Positions 1 through 9,198 of a DNA stretch of 64,000 bases are shown one piece after another. Within the stretch, counting starts at the first letter, position 1. Each line of letters begins with the position of its first letter. The DNA is from Sphingomonas astaxanthinifaciens DSM 22298. GTDB taxonomy: Bacteria; Pseudomonadota; Alphaproteobacteria; Sphingomonadales; Sphingomonadaceae. The notes below the pieces were generated by a model. It searched no databases and had not been told where the DNA came from. It worked only from the letters and a program-made list of their open reading frames with translations. Made by a program: the position numbers and the translations under genes. The DNA lies in contig NZ_JONN01000001.1 of the NCBI RefSeq assembly GCF_000711715.1, positions 1,798,001 through 1,862,000 of the forward strand, given 5' to 3'.

Positions 1-391
1 TCTCGGGCGAACCCGCGCTTCCGCCCTGACGCAGCTCGCGCCACATCTTCCATGCCACCCAGAGAAGAAGAAGGCCGCCGGCGAGGATCAGCCCAACGAC
101 CTGGAGCAATTGGGTCACGATCAGCGCGAAGCCGATCCGCAGCACCAGTGCGGCGAGCACACCGATGAGGATGACCTTGCGCCGCTGCTCGGCCGGAAGT
201 CCCGCCGCCAGCGCGCCGACCACGATCGCATTGTCGCCCGCGAGGACGAGGTCGATCATCAGCACCTGCAGGAAGGCCGCCAGGGCCCCCGGCTGGCCGA
301 TGTTGGCGAAGTCGGTGAGGATGTCCTGCCAGATGGCGCCGAACGAGCTGACGTCCCCGGAAACGGCGCTGGCAAGGAGGATTGAAATCAA
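1..391 (-). CDS. TerC/YjbE family integral membrane protein (3' end cut by window edge)
   Basis: This is a partial gene whose C-terminus lies outside the window. The visible 130 residues show a membrane segment with the TerC hallmark LVLAGDNAIVVGALAAGLP, then two more hydrophobic helices. TerC-family proteins are inner-membrane proteins linked to metal (often manganese) efflux or tellurite resistance; the substrate here is unknown. I place the start at a TTG (389-391) because AGGAA lies about seven bases upstream and no ATG or GTG precedes the conserved region in frame. It is a paralogue of the gene just upstream (467-1111) and probably shares its transcript. The family is secure, the exact start less so. 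Confidence 0.8.
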   Translation of the reverse strand, partial: MISILLASAVSGDVSSFGAIWQDILTDFANIGQPGALAAFLQVLMIDLVLAGDNAIVVGALAAGLPAEQRRKVILIGVLAALVLRIGFALIVTQLLQVVGLILAGGLLLLWVAWKMWRELRQGGSAGSPE

Positions 392-466
392 GGTCGGTTC
401 CTGCAGTTCGGGATCGCGTTCCCAACCCCTATGCCGAGGATGGGTTGCGGTTGTCGAGGTGCCCGG

Positions 467-1111
467 TCAGGCGGTGCCGAGCATCGGCCAGACCTCGAGG
501 GCGCCGTGCCAGATCATGTTGAGCGCGACGTAGAGGATCATCGCCAGGCCGATCCAGGCAATCCAGTGGAAGCGCTGGATCAGCCGCGCCACGTAATTGG
601 CAGCAAGACCCATCAGCGACACCGAGAAGATCAGGCCGAAGGCGAGAACCGCGGGATGCTCGCGCGCCACGCCGGCGACGGCGATGACGTTGTCGAGGCT
701 CATGCTGAGATCGGCGAGCGTGACCTGAAGCGCCGCGGCGAGGAAAGTCTTGCTCTGCGGCGGACCTTCGATCTCGGGAGTCTCGGGATCGTCGGCGATC
801 ACGACCCTGGCGGGGCGCAGCTCGCGATAGAGATTGTAGCAGACCCACAGAAGCAGGAGCCCGCCGGCGAGCAGCAGGCCGGTGATGTGGAGCAGCCAGG
901 TCGCGACCAGCGCGAAGCCGATCAGGCAGACCAGGGCCACGCCGACGCCGAGCGCGATGACCTTGCGCCGATCGCGGTCGGGCAGTCCCGAAGCGATCGT
1001 GCCCATGATGATGACGTTGTCGCCGGCCAGCGTCAGGTCGATGAGGATGACCTCGGCCAGCGTGATCAGGCCGGCCGAGGTGAAGAGGTCGTGGAGGTCG
1101 AACCCGGTCAC
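467..1111 (-). CDS. TerC family integral membrane protein
   Basis: A 214-residue membrane protein with GTG start. It carries the family signature LIDLTLAGDNVIIMGTIASG near residues 24-43 and a second related half (SMSLDNVIAVAGVAREHP), the duplicated acidic motifs expected of TerC/YjbE proteins, whose Asp residues are thought to bind a divalent metal. Around seven hydrophobic segments are visible. It lies 22 bases after rho and 75 bases before another TerC paralogue, so the three probably form one unit. The likely role is metal-ion export across the inner membrane; the specific ion cannot be read from sequence. Confidence 0.85.
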   Translation of the reverse strand: MTGFDLHDLFTSAGLITLAEVILIDLTLAGDNVIIMGTIASGLPDRDRRKVIALGVGVALVCLIGFALVATWLLHITGLLLAGGLLLLWVCYNLYRELRPARVVIADDPETPEIEGPPQSKTFLAAALQVTLADLSMSLDNVIAVAGVAREHPAVLAFGLIFSVSLMGLAANYVARLIQRFHWIAWIGLAMILYVALNMIWHGALEVWPMLGTA

Positions 1112-1133
1112 GGAGACGGGACGCTCGCCCGGC

Positions 1134-2390
<1,257 letters not shown>

Positions 2391-2566
2391 GTCTGAAGTC
2401 TTTGTCTGGAAAGTTTGGCAGTCGGATGACTGAAAGGCCGCGTCGAGAACCGAGCGGACACACCGGCATCAAGGAGGAATACGGGCCGGTGCGGCCGTAT
2501 CTCATAGCGGCCTATGGCGCGCCGCCGGTGAAGTCAACATGGGGACCCACGCTGCCCCCTGCAAGG
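2391..2566 (-). promoter_or_regulatory. rho 5' leader / promoter region
   Basis: This 176-bp gap between hemJ and rho holds no gene. On the minus strand it contains short GC-rich inverted repeats, for example CATAG-CGGC-CTATG around 2509-2522, but no strong promoter match. Rho is autoregulated in several bacteria through its leader. Whether that applies here is inference. Confidence 0.35.
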
Positions 2567-3022
2567 TCAGAAGGGTTTGACGATCACCAGCACGACGATG
2601 ATGGCGGTCATGATGCCGGGCACCTCGTTCATGATCCGGAGCGTGCGATTCTCGAGCGGACGATCGCCACGGCCGAGCTTGCGGCCATAGGCGCCGAGCC
2701 AGCCCTGGTAGCCCGAGAGCAGGATCACGAAGAGCAGCTTGGCGTGGAACCAGCCCATGGTCCACGCGCCGAGGTGAACGGCGAGGGCTAGACCGAGCAC
2801 CCACACGATCACCAGCGCGGGTGTGAGGATGATCGAGCGGGTCCGGCGCTCGCGCTCGATCCACGCGCGGTCCTCGGCCGAGCCGGGCGCAGTCGCATGA
2901 TGGTAGACATAGAAGCGCGGCAGCAGGAACAGGCCGGCGACCCAGAAGATGACGAAAGTGACATGCGCCGCCTTGACCCACGGATAGGCGTTGCCGAGCC
3001 AGCCGATATAGGCGTCGAGCAT
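2567..3022 (-). CDS. hemJ: Protoporphyrinogen IX oxidase HemJ
   Basis: A 151-residue four-helix inner-membrane protein of the CopD-like UPF0093 family. HemJ oxidises protoporphyrinogen IX to protoporphyrin IX, the penultimate step of haem synthesis, in bacteria that lack HemG or HemY. The signature YPWVKAAHVTFVIFWVAGLF (residues 14-33) includes the conserved His, and a second conserved site FHAKLLFV contains the expected Lys. It overlaps hemE by ATGA (3020-3024), consistent with translational coupling in one haem operon. Length equals the family norm (about 145-155). Confidence 0.93.
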   Translation of the reverse strand: MLDAYIGWLGNAYPWVKAAHVTFVIFWVAGLFLLPRFYVYHHATAPGSAEDRAWIERERRTRSIILTPALVIVWVLGLALAVHLGAWTMGWFHAKLLFVILLSGYQGWLGAYGRKLGRGDRPLENRTLRIMNEVPGIMTAIIVVLVIVKPF

Positions 3023-4071
3023 CAGAGGGCCTTTCCGAGTAGGCGCAGGAGCTGCTCGACGTGCGCGATCGGGGTGGTCTGCTGGATCCCGTGGCCGAGA
3101 TTGAAGACGTGCGGCCGTTCCTCGAGCGCGGAAAGGATCCGCCCGACCGCCTTTTCGAGCGCAGCCCCGCCGGCGATCAGCGCCAACGGGTCGAGATTGC
3201 CCTGGACCGGCATGCCGGCGGGAAGGCTGGCATGCGCCCAGACCGGATCGACCGTCTCGTCGAGGCCGACCGCGTCGATTCCCGTCTCGCGCGCGTAAGC
3301 AGGGAGCTTGCCCCCGGCGCCCTTGGGAAAACCGATGATGGTGAGGTTCGGGCGAAGCGCGCGCAGGCGCTCGACGATGCGCGCGGTCGGTGCGATCACC
3401 CAGCGCTCGAATTCGGCCGGTGCGAGGCTGCCCGACCAGCTATCGAACAATTGCACCGCGTCGACCCCGGCATCGGCCTGGCCGACGAGATAGCCGACCG
3501 TGGCCTCCTCGATCGCGGCGATGATCGCGCCGAACTTGCCCGGGTCGAGATAGGCGAGGCTTCGCGCCTCGGCCTGTTCGCGACTGCCCTCGCCCGCGAC
3601 CATGTAGGTGGCGACGGTCCAGGGCGATCCTGCGAAGCCGAGGAAAGTCGTCTGGGGCGACAGCTCGGCCTTCACCCGGCGGACGGTCTCGTAAATGGCC
3701 TCGAACCGTTCGGGCGCGGGCACGAAGGCGCTCATCTCGGCCCCCGACAAGGGCGGCGCGAGGCGCGGACCTTCGCCGGCGACGAAGCTCAGCTCCTGCC
3801 CGAGCGCGTGCGGCACGATCAGGATGTCGGAAAAGAGGATCGCCGCATCGAGCGGGAATCGGCGCAGCGGCTGGAGCGTGATCTCGGCCGCGGCGGCCGG
3901 ATCATAGACCATGTCGAGGAAACCGCCCTTCTCGGCGCGGAGGGCGCGATATTCGGGGAGGTAACGCCCGGCCTGGCGCATCATCCAGACGGGCGGGGGG
4001 TCGCGACGCTCTCCCTTCAGCACGGCCAGGAGGGGCTTGTCGGTCGTCACAGTCGCAGGCTGATCCGCCAC
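3022..4071 (-). CDS. hemE: Uroporphyrinogen decarboxylase HemE
   Basis: A 349-residue enzyme that decarboxylates the four acetate side chains of uroporphyrinogen III to give coproporphyrinogen III. The N-terminal hallmark PPVWMMRQAGRYLPEYRALR (about residues 24-43) carries the substrate-binding arginines, and the catalytic Asp lies in AAILFSDILIVPHALG. The open frame runs back to 4626, but homology begins just after the GTG at 4069-4071, which gives the usual family length; a second GTG at 4048-4050 is possible. The gene reads away from the predicted replication origin and is followed by hemJ with a four-base overlap. Confidence 0.95.
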   Translation of the reverse strand: MADQPATVTTDKPLLAVLKGERRDPPPVWMMRQAGRYLPEYRALRAEKGGFLDMVYDPAAAAEITLQPLRRFPLDAAILFSDILIVPHALGQELSFVAGEGPRLAPPLSGAEMSAFVPAPERFEAIYETVRRVKAELSPQTTFLGFAGSPWTVATYMVAGEGSREQAEARSLAYLDPGKFGAIIAAIEEATVGYLVGQADAGVDAVQLFDSWSGSLAPAEFERWVIAPTARIVERLRALRPNLTIIGFPKGAGGKLPAYARETGIDAVGLDETVDPVWAHASLPAGMPVQGNLDPLALIAGGAALEKAVGRILSALEERPHVFNLGHGIQQTTPIAHVEQLLRLLGKAL

Positions 4072-4378
4072 CCTTATCTCTTTCTCTCTTAGATTCTTAA
4101 AAGGTAGTTGGAGTCTGTTGGTCGCCCCATGAGGGGGATTAAGGGGACCTCCCACGGTTGCCAACAGGTGGCCGGAAACCGTCCTTCTCGCAAGACCGCC
4201 GAGTCGCGGTGCACGACTCCCGTAATCCACAGCCTTGTGGATGGCTTCATCCACCGTGGATAAACGAGTCGGGGAATCGATGGCGAGCGGCGCGGGCGCG
4301 CCCCGATTGGTCCATCCCCCGATCCGCGCTAGGGGCTGAGGAGCATTTCTCCACAGGAACGAACATGGAACTGGCGGC
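4072..4378. other. Predicted chromosomal replication origin (oriC), hemE/maf intergenic region
   Basis: This 307-bp gap has no gene. The hemE side (about 4071-4104) is a T-rich tract ending in TTCTTAAAAGG that could serve as the unwinding element. The middle and maf side carry five DnaA-box-like nonamers. The divergent hemE | maf-aroE-coaE-dnaQ junction matches the position of the known Caulobacter origin beside hemE, and the same block of genes flanks predicted origins of many alphaproteobacteria. Promoters for hemE and maf must also lie here. Motifs and gene order are seen directly; origin function is inferred. Confidence 0.8.
4223..4263. promoter_or_regulatory. DnaA-box-like cluster
   Basis: Four sites lie within 41 bases: TAATCCACA (4223-4231), inverted TGTGGATGG (4236-4244), TCATCCACC (4247-4255) and inverted CGTGGATAA (4255-4263). 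Consensus is TTATCCACA. Pairs one/two and three/four are each head-to-head. A fifth, TTCTCCACA, lies at 4347-4355, 24 bases before maf. TAATCCACA and CGTGGATAA are one mismatch from consensus; the others are weaker. Confidence 0.7.
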
Positions 4379-4963
4379 GTGACCCTGATTCTGGCCTCGA
4401 CCTCGCCCATTCGCGGCACGATGCTCGCCAATGCCGGGGTCGCGTTCGAGGCCGAGGCGCCCGGCGTCGACGAGTCCGCGATCAAGGCCGGGTTCGACGG
4501 CGACGATGCGGCACTGACTGTCGCACTGGCCGAAGCGAAGGCGGCCGCGGTCTCCTCGCGGAAGCCGGACGCAATGGTGATCGGCAGCGACAGCCTCGTC
4601 AGCGTCGCGGGTCGGCGGTTCGACAAGCCGGCTGACCGCGGGGGCGCGGCGGATCATCTGCGCTTTTTCTCGGGCAAGACGATGGTGCTCACGAGTGCGG
4701 TCGCGCTGGTCAAGGATGGCAAGACCGTCTGGAGCCACGCCGACCGGGCCGATCTCAAGGTCCGGACGCTGAGCGAGCCCTTCATAAAGGACTATCTCGA
4801 CGCCGACTGGCCCGAGGTTTCCTATTGCGTGGGGGTATTCCGGCTCGAGGGGCCGGGGGTACAATTGTTCGATAACATCGAGGGCGACCATTTCACCATC
4901 CTCGGCATGCCGCTCCTCCCGCTGCTGGGGGCGCTTCGGGCAGAGGGCATGCTGCCGTCATGA
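4379..4963 (+). CDS. maf: Maf family nucleoside triphosphate pyrophosphatase
   Basis: A 194-residue cytosolic enzyme of the Maf/HAM1-like superfamily, which hydrolyses non-canonical or excess nucleoside triphosphates to monophosphates. It shows the N-terminal [14 protein letters not shown] motif (residues 3-16) and the central IGSDSLVSV segment, equivalent to the family's catalytic Asp region. The GTG start at 4379 is the only start that keeps the LILAST motif near the N-terminus; the ATG at 4364 reads into an immediate stop. It is the first gene clockwise of the predicted origin and overlaps aroE by ATGA. The preferred nucleotide is not predictable. Confidence 0.93.
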   Translation: MTLILASTSPIRGTMLANAGVAFEAEAPGVDESAIKAGFDGDDAALTVALAEAKAAAVSSRKPDAMVIGSDSLVSVAGRRFDKPADRGGAADHLRFFSGKTMVLTSAVALVKDGKTVWSHADRADLKVRTLSEPFIKDYLDADWPEVSYCVGVFRLEGPGVQLFDNIEGDHFTILGMPLLPLLGALRAEGMLPS

Positions 4964-5775
4964 CGTCATCGCGGCCCTATGCGGAAGTGATCGGTGACCC
5001 GATCGCCCATTCGAAGTCGCCGCTGATCCACCGCCACTGGCTGGGCAAGCTCGGACTCGATGCCGATTATCGCGCATGGCGCGTCGCGCCCGGCGAGCTC
5101 GCCGATTATCTGGCCGCGCGCCGCGATGATCCCGACTGGCGCGGCTGCAATGTCACCATGCCGCACAAGCAGGCGATCCTGGCGCTGCTCGACAGCGTCG
5201 ACCCCTCGGCCGCCGCCATCGGCGCGGTCAATACCGTCGGGCGCAACGCCGATGGGCGGCTGCACGGACAAAACACCGACCTCCACGGTATCCATCGGTC
5301 GTTGGAGGGGGTGCGTCTCGAGGACGCGGAAGTGGTGCTCGTCGGCGCGGGCGGGGCGGCGCGGCCAGCCGCTTACGCCCTTCGCCGGGCAGGCGTGCGC
5401 CGCCTCACCATCCTCACCCGCGACCCCGCCAAAGGCCGGCGCCTCGCCGACCAATTGTTTCCCGGCGCCGAAATCGGCGCTCTCGCGAGCGAGCCGGCTG
5501 GCGATCTCCTCGTCAATGCGACCCCACTCGGCATGGCCGGCCAGCCTTGGCCCCGCCTTCCCCTCGGCGGGCTCGCGCCCGGCGCGATGGTGTTCGACAT
5601 GGTCTACGCGCCCGCACGGACCGAGCTCCTGGTCGACGCGCACGCGCGCGGTTTCAGGACCGTGGGCGGCGCGACCATGCTCCTGTTCCAGGCGGCCCAA
5701 GCCTTTGCCACTTTCTTCGGGAAACCTGCCCCGATTGACCTTGGCGACGGGCTGGTGGAGCAATTGACCGCATGA
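4960..5775 (+). CDS. aroE: Shikimate dehydrogenase (NADP+)
   Basis: A 271-residue enzyme that reduces 3-dehydroshikimate to shikimate in aromatic amino-acid synthesis. Substrate-binding signature [13 protein letters not shown] sits at residues 12-24, the catalytic Lys in [11 protein letters not shown], and the NADP-binding glycine loop [15 protein letters not shown] around 125-139. The terminal [14 protein letters not shown] motif is also typical. Length fits the family. It overlaps maf upstream and coaE downstream by four bases each, so maf-aroE-coaE are translated as a coupled unit. Confidence 0.97.
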   Translation: MTSSRPYAEVIGDPIAHSKSPLIHRHWLGKLGLDADYRAWRVAPGELADYLAARRDDPDWRGCNVTMPHKQAILALLDSVDPSAAAIGAVNTVGRNADGRLHGQNTDLHGIHRSLEGVRLEDAEVVLVGAGGAARPAAYALRRAGVRRLTILTRDPAKGRRLADQLFPGAEIGALASEPAGDLLVNATPLGMAGQPWPRLPLGGLAPGAMVFDMVYAPARTELLVDAHARGFRTVGGATMLLFQAAQAFATFFGKPAPIDLGDGLVEQLTA

Positions 5776-6365
5776 AGACGCTGGCGCTCACCGGGTCGAT
5801 CGGCATGGGAAAATCGACCGTCGCGGCGATGTTCGCGGCGCGGGGGATTCCCGTGTTCGACGCTGACGCGACCGTGCGGGCGCTCCAGGGACCAGGCGGC
5901 AAGCTGGTGCCGATCATCGAGCAGCGCTTTCCGGGCACCACGCGCGACGGCGCGGTCGATCGCGAAGCGCTGGCGGCGGCGGTGCTCGGCAAGCCCGACG
6001 AACTCGCCGCGCTCGAGGCGATCGTCCATCCGGCGGTCCACCACGAACGCACCCGCTTCATTGTCGAAAACGGCGACGCGCCGGCGCTGCTCTTCGACAT
6101 CCCGCTGCTGTTCGAGACCGGCGGCGACGCGGTGTTCGACCAGGTGATCGTGGTCTCGGCGCCCGAGGCGGTGCAGCGTGAGCGGGTCCTCGCCCGGCCG
6201 GGCATGACGCCCGCCAAGCTCGACCATATCCTCGCCCGCCAGCTGCCCGATGCCGAGAAGCGCGCCCGTGCCGATCACGTGATCGACACCTCGGTGAGCC
6301 TTGCCGAAACCGAGCGCCAGGTCGATGCGATCCTTGCTGGACTGGGTCTCGCCAAGGGCGCATAG
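5772..6365 (+). CDS. coaE: Dephospho-CoA kinase
   Basis: A 197-residue P-loop kinase that phosphorylates the 3'-hydroxyl of dephospho-CoA, the last step of coenzyme A synthesis. The Walker A is TGSIGMGKSTVA (residues 7-18), followed by the family motif VFDADATVRAL and the LID-region sequence PLLFETGGDAVFDQVIVV. Size agrees with the family (about 200). It overlaps aroE by ATGA and ends eight bases before dnaQ, matching the conserved alphaproteobacterial maf-aroE-coaE-dnaQ order beside the origin. Confidence 0.97.
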   Translation: MKTLALTGSIGMGKSTVAAMFAARGIPVFDADATVRALQGPGGKLVPIIEQRFPGTTRDGAVDREALAAAVLGKPDELAALEAIVHPAVHHERTRFIVENGDAPALLFDIPLLFETGGDAVFDQVIVVSAPEAVQRERVLARPGMTPAKLDHILARQLPDAEKRARADHVIDTSVSLAETERQVDAILAGLGLAKGA

Positions 6366-6373
6366 ATTTCCGC

Positions 6374-7081
6374 ATGCGGGAAATCGTATTCGATACCGAG
6401 ACGACTGGGGTCAATCCGGCCACCGGCGACCGGATGGTCGAGATCGGCTGCGTCGAGCTCGTCAATCGCTGCCCCACGGGCAGCGAATATCATGCCTATT
6501 TCAATCCCGAACGGGCGATGCCGAGCGAGGCGGAGGCGGTCCATGGGCTGTCGTCGATCTTCCTCAGCGACAAGCCTCTGTTCTCGGACAAATGCGCGGA
6601 GCTGCTCGACTTCATCGGCGATGCGCCGCTGATCGCGCACAACGCCGCGTTCGACTTCGGCTTCCTCAATGCCGAGCTCCAGCGCTGCGAGCGCGATCCC
6701 GTCTGCCTCAGCCGGATGATCTGCACGCTCGTCCTGGCGCGCTCCAAGCATCCCGGGGCCAAGCACAGCCTCGACGCGCTCTGCACCCGCTTCGGGGTCG
6801 ATCGCTCGGCGCGCGTCAAGCATGGCGCGCTGCTCGACGCGCAATTGCTCGCCCAGGTCTATGTCGAGCTGACCGGCGGACGGCAGATCGGCCTTTCGCT
6901 GATGGCGGACGAGATCCGCGCCGATACCGCCACCCAAGAGGTCGCGGTCTCGCTCCATCCGGCGCAGCGGCCGGTTCGTGCGCCGCGCACGTTCGCGCCG
7001 TCGCTTGACGAGCTTGCCGCCCATGCCCAGTTCATCGGGACAATGAAGGAGCCGCTCTGGGCGACCATTCCTGCCGCTTGA
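6374..7081 (+). CDS. dnaQ: DNA polymerase III epsilon subunit (3'-5' exonuclease)
   Basis: A 235-residue proofreading exonuclease of the replicative polymerase. The DEDDh active site is intact: VFDTETTGVNP (Exo I, residues 5-15), HNAAFDFGFLNAEL (Exo II, near 89-102) and KHGALLDAQLLAQVY (Exo III, with the catalytic His and Asp). The C-terminal part is Ala/Pro-rich and probably contains the polymerase-binding segment. It is the last gene of the origin-proximal operon. The intact site contrasts with the degenerate exonuclease of PolA at 32489-35272. Confidence 0.96.
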   Translation: MREIVFDTETTGVNPATGDRMVEIGCVELVNRCPTGSEYHAYFNPERAMPSEAEAVHGLSSIFLSDKPLFSDKCAELLDFIGDAPLIAHNAAFDFGFLNAELQRCERDPVCLSRMICTLVLARSKHPGAKHSLDALCTRFGVDRSARVKHGALLDAQLLAQVYVELTGGRQIGLSLMADEIRADTATQEVAVSLHPAQRPVRAPRTFAPSLDELAAHAQFIGTMKEPLWATIPAA

Positions 7082-7117
7082 GGAATGGCGTCGGGGCGGC
7101 CACGAGAAGGAGCCGTC

Positions 7118-7696
7118 ATGGAAATCAGGGTCGCCGGGCATCAGGTCGAAACGGGCGCCGCCCTTCGGACCCGGGTCACCGATCGGCTCCAGTCGGTGAT
7201 CGAGCGTTATTTCAGCCGAGCCTCGGCCGCGAGCGTGACCTTCGGCAAGGGTCCGCATGACAATGGCTTCACCTGCGACATCGTCGCGCCGGTGGTCCGC
7301 GGCGTGGTGCTCAAGGCCAGCAATCGCGCGCAGGAGGCGCACCTCGCCTTTGACGGTGCGGCCGACAAGATCGAGAAGCAGCTGCGCCGCTACAAGTCGC
7401 GGCTGCAGGAACGGAAGGGCGAGGCGGCGGCCGCGGCCTCGGCCGACGAGCAGGAAGCAGCTTACACCGTCTTCGCCCCGCCCGCGCGCGAGGACGAGCC
7501 GGCGCCGGCCCATCCGCCGGTGGTCGCCGAGACCCGGGTCGACATCCCCGCCGCCAGTGTATCCGACGCGGTGATGATGCTCGATCTTCGCAACACGACG
7601 GCGCTGATGTTCCGCAACAGCGCGACCGGCAGCTATAACATGGTGTATCGCCGGGACGACGGAACGATCGGCTGGGTCGAACCCGCGGATCGCTAG
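7118..7696 (+). CDS. hpf: Long-form ribosome hibernation promoting factor HPF/RaiA
   Basis: A 192-residue protein that binds the 30S decoding region and dimerises ribosomes in stationary phase. The N-terminal S30AE domain (residues 1-105) is followed by an Ala/Glu-rich linker and a C-terminal domain (about 135-190) with DAVMMLDLRNTTALMFRNS and YNMVYRRDDGTIGWVEP, the hallmark of long HPF. The start at ATG 7118 is supported by AGAAGGAG at 7105-7112; a longer frame from 7085 lacks such a signal. It precedes ptsN, the usual pairing in alphaproteobacteria, although rpoN is not adjacent here. Confidence 0.95.
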   Translation: MEIRVAGHQVETGAALRTRVTDRLQSVIERYFSRASAASVTFGKGPHDNGFTCDIVAPVVRGVVLKASNRAQEAHLAFDGAADKIEKQLRRYKSRLQERKGEAAAAASADEQEAAYTVFAPPAREDEPAPAHPPVVAETRVDIPAASVSDAVMMLDLRNTTALMFRNSATGSYNMVYRRDDGTIGWVEPADR

Positions 7697-7761
7697 ACCG
7701 GGCCCGAGTGTTGAGGCATCAGCCCTGCCCGGCACACCGCCCGGCATCTGAGTAATCCGTA

Positions 7762-8226
7762 ATGCAGCTTTCGACCTTCCTCGATTTCGACGCCAATCGT
7801 CCCGCTTTGGCCGCGGCCAACAAGCGCGCCCTGTTCCAGAGCCTCGGCCAGATCGCCGGCCAGCGGCTCGGAATCGAGCCCGGCGAGCTGGTCGCCGCGC
7901 TCGCGGAGCGCGAGCGGTTGGGGTCGACGGGCTTCGGCGGCGGGGTCGCGATCCCGCACGGCAAGGTCATGGGGCTGAAGCGCATCTACGGGCTGGTCGC
8001 GCGTCTCGCCGAGCCGATCGACTACAAGGCGATCGACAATGATCCGGTCGACCTCGTCTTCCTGCTGCTTTCGCCGCCCGACGCGGGCGCCGATCACCTG
8101 AAGGCGCTGGCGGCGATCAGCCGGGTCGTTCGGCACGCGCCGACGCTCGAGAAACTGCGCGGAGCACGCTCGCGCGATGCGCTGGCGGCGGTGCTGATGG
8201 GGGTCGATGAGCCGCACGCCGCCTGA
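7762..8226 (+). CDS. ptsN: PTS IIA-like nitrogen regulatory protein PtsN (EIIA-Ntr)
   Basis: A 154-residue EIIA-fructose-type domain protein, a phosphoacceptor in the PTS-Ntr regulatory cascade controlling potassium and nitrogen metabolism. The phosphorylated His is H66 in GGGVAIPHGKVMG, and the C-terminal HLKALAAISRVVR motif is conserved. Length is typical (about 150). It lies 65 bases after hpf and overlaps the following thioesterase gene by 20 bases. Its partners PtsP and NPr are not in the window. Confidence 0.94.
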   Translation: MQLSTFLDFDANRPALAAANKRALFQSLGQIAGQRLGIEPGELVAALAERERLGSTGFGGGVAIPHGKVMGLKRIYGLVARLAEPIDYKAIDNDPVDLVFLLLSPPDAGADHLKALAAISRVVRHAPTLEKLRGARSRDALAAVLMGVDEPHAA

Positions 8227-8686
8227 GCCGTCGGCTTCGGTGAGCGGGGCGGACGCGCATTATCGCGCGCTCGAATCGCTCTACGATTCGGCGCCGATCA
8301 ACCAGCTGTTCCGGTCCGCGCTGAGCATCAGGGCGCCGGGCGAGGCGCGGATCGACTTCACCGTCGAACCGCAAAGCTTCCACGCGGCCGGGGCGGCGCA
8401 TGGCACGCTCTACTTTAAGATGCTCGACGACGCGTCCTTCTACGCGGCGAACAGCCTCGTCAGCGACCGCTTCCTGCTGACCACCGCCTTCAATCTCCAT
8501 TTCACCCGCCCCTTGCGCGAAGGACCCGCCTTCGCCGAGGGCCGCTGGATCTCGGGCAAGCGCCGGGTATTCGTCGCCGACGCGCGGATCGTCGATTCAA
8601 GCGGCGAGGAATGCGCGCGCGGCACGGGGACGTTCCTGCGCTCGCACATCGCGCTTGCTGGCCTGCCCGGCTATCGCCCACGGTGA
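8207..8686 (+). CDS. PaaI-type hot-dog thioesterase
   Basis: A 159-residue single-domain hot-dog fold protein. The stretch FHAAGAAHGTLYFKMLDDA (about residues 63-81) matches the PaaI pattern in which the helix start carries the glycine and the catalytic Asp acts on acyl-CoA. The rest, including NLHFTRPLREGPAFAEG and VADARIVDSSGEECARGTGTF, fits the family. The acyl-CoA substrate cannot be told. It overlaps the end of ptsN and shares a GTGA overlap with the DUF1491 gene. Confidence 0.85.
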   Translation: MSRTPPEPSASVSGADAHYRALESLYDSAPINQLFRSALSIRAPGEARIDFTVEPQSFHAAGAAHGTLYFKMLDDASFYAANSLVSDRFLLTTAFNLHFTRPLREGPAFAEGRWISGKRRVFVADARIVDSSGEECARGTGTFLRSHIALAGLPGYRPR

Positions 8687-9018
8687 GCGAGGCCCGCCTC
8701 GCCCCGTCGATCGAGGTGTCCGCCTTGTTGGCGAAGGCTCGGGCCGAGGGCGGGTTCGGGACCGTCCTGGCCCGCGGCGACCCTGATCGGGGGGCAATCA
8801 TGGTCGTGCTGGCCGAGCGCGGAGAGGCCAAGCGGCTGGTCGAGCGCCGGCTCCAGACCGGCGGCACTTACGAATGGGAGGGGCGGGAATCGGGCGATTC
8901 GGCCAATCTCCAACAACATCTTGCGCGTGCCCGTGATTCCGACCCCGATCTGTGGGTGATCGAACTGGACATCCCGTCGACGGAACGATTCGTCGCGGGA
9001 ATGATCTCGGGCGATTGA
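8683..9018 (+). CDS. DUF1491 family protein
   Basis: A 111-residue protein matching the alphaproteobacterial DUF1491 family (residues 1-108: N-terminal EVSALLAKARAEGGFGTVLARG, central GAIMVVLAERG, C-terminal DPDLWVIELDIPSTERFV). No biochemical function is known for the family. The GTG at 8683 overlaps the upstream stop codon in GTGA, implying coupling to the thioesterase. It lacks a signal peptide or membrane segment and so is probably cytoplasmic. It ends the run of plus-strand genes beginning at maf. Confidence 0.85.
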   Translation: MSEARLAPSIEVSALLAKARAEGGFGTVLARGDPDRGAIMVVLAERGEAKRLVERRLQTGGTYEWEGRESGDSANLQQHLARARDSDPDLWVIELDIPSTERFVAGMISGD

Positions 9019-9135
9019 TCTTCCAAACAAATGCGACGAACCGAGGAACAGCTTTTGAGCGGAGTGCTCGCCGGGCCGGTCTGACCGTCCTCGCGAGACG
9101 CGCGAGACGGGGGATTTGCCCAGGTTTGATCGGAC

Positions 9136-9156
9136 CGGCCACGTTGATGGCCGTTT
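9136..9156 (+). terminator. Candidate terminator after DUF1491
   Basis: A perfect 6-bp inverted repeat (CGGCCA, loop CGTTGA, TGGCCG) is followed by TTT. It lies in the 180-bp gap between DUF1491 and the wall hydrolase. The stem is short, so intrinsic termination is only plausible. Confidence 0.35.
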
Positions 9157-9198
9157 CTCATGCCGAGTGGCGGTTCACCGCAGGTTGTTAGGTTGTAA

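Noticed and set aside
4089..4104. CtrA-type site (TTAA-N7-TTAA) in the origin
   Set aside because: TTAG and TTAA halves occur but with four bases between, not seven.
4072..4626. N-terminal extension of hemE into the origin region and maf
   Set aside because: The frame stays open but has no homology; it would run antisense through maf. The GTG at 4071 fits the family length.
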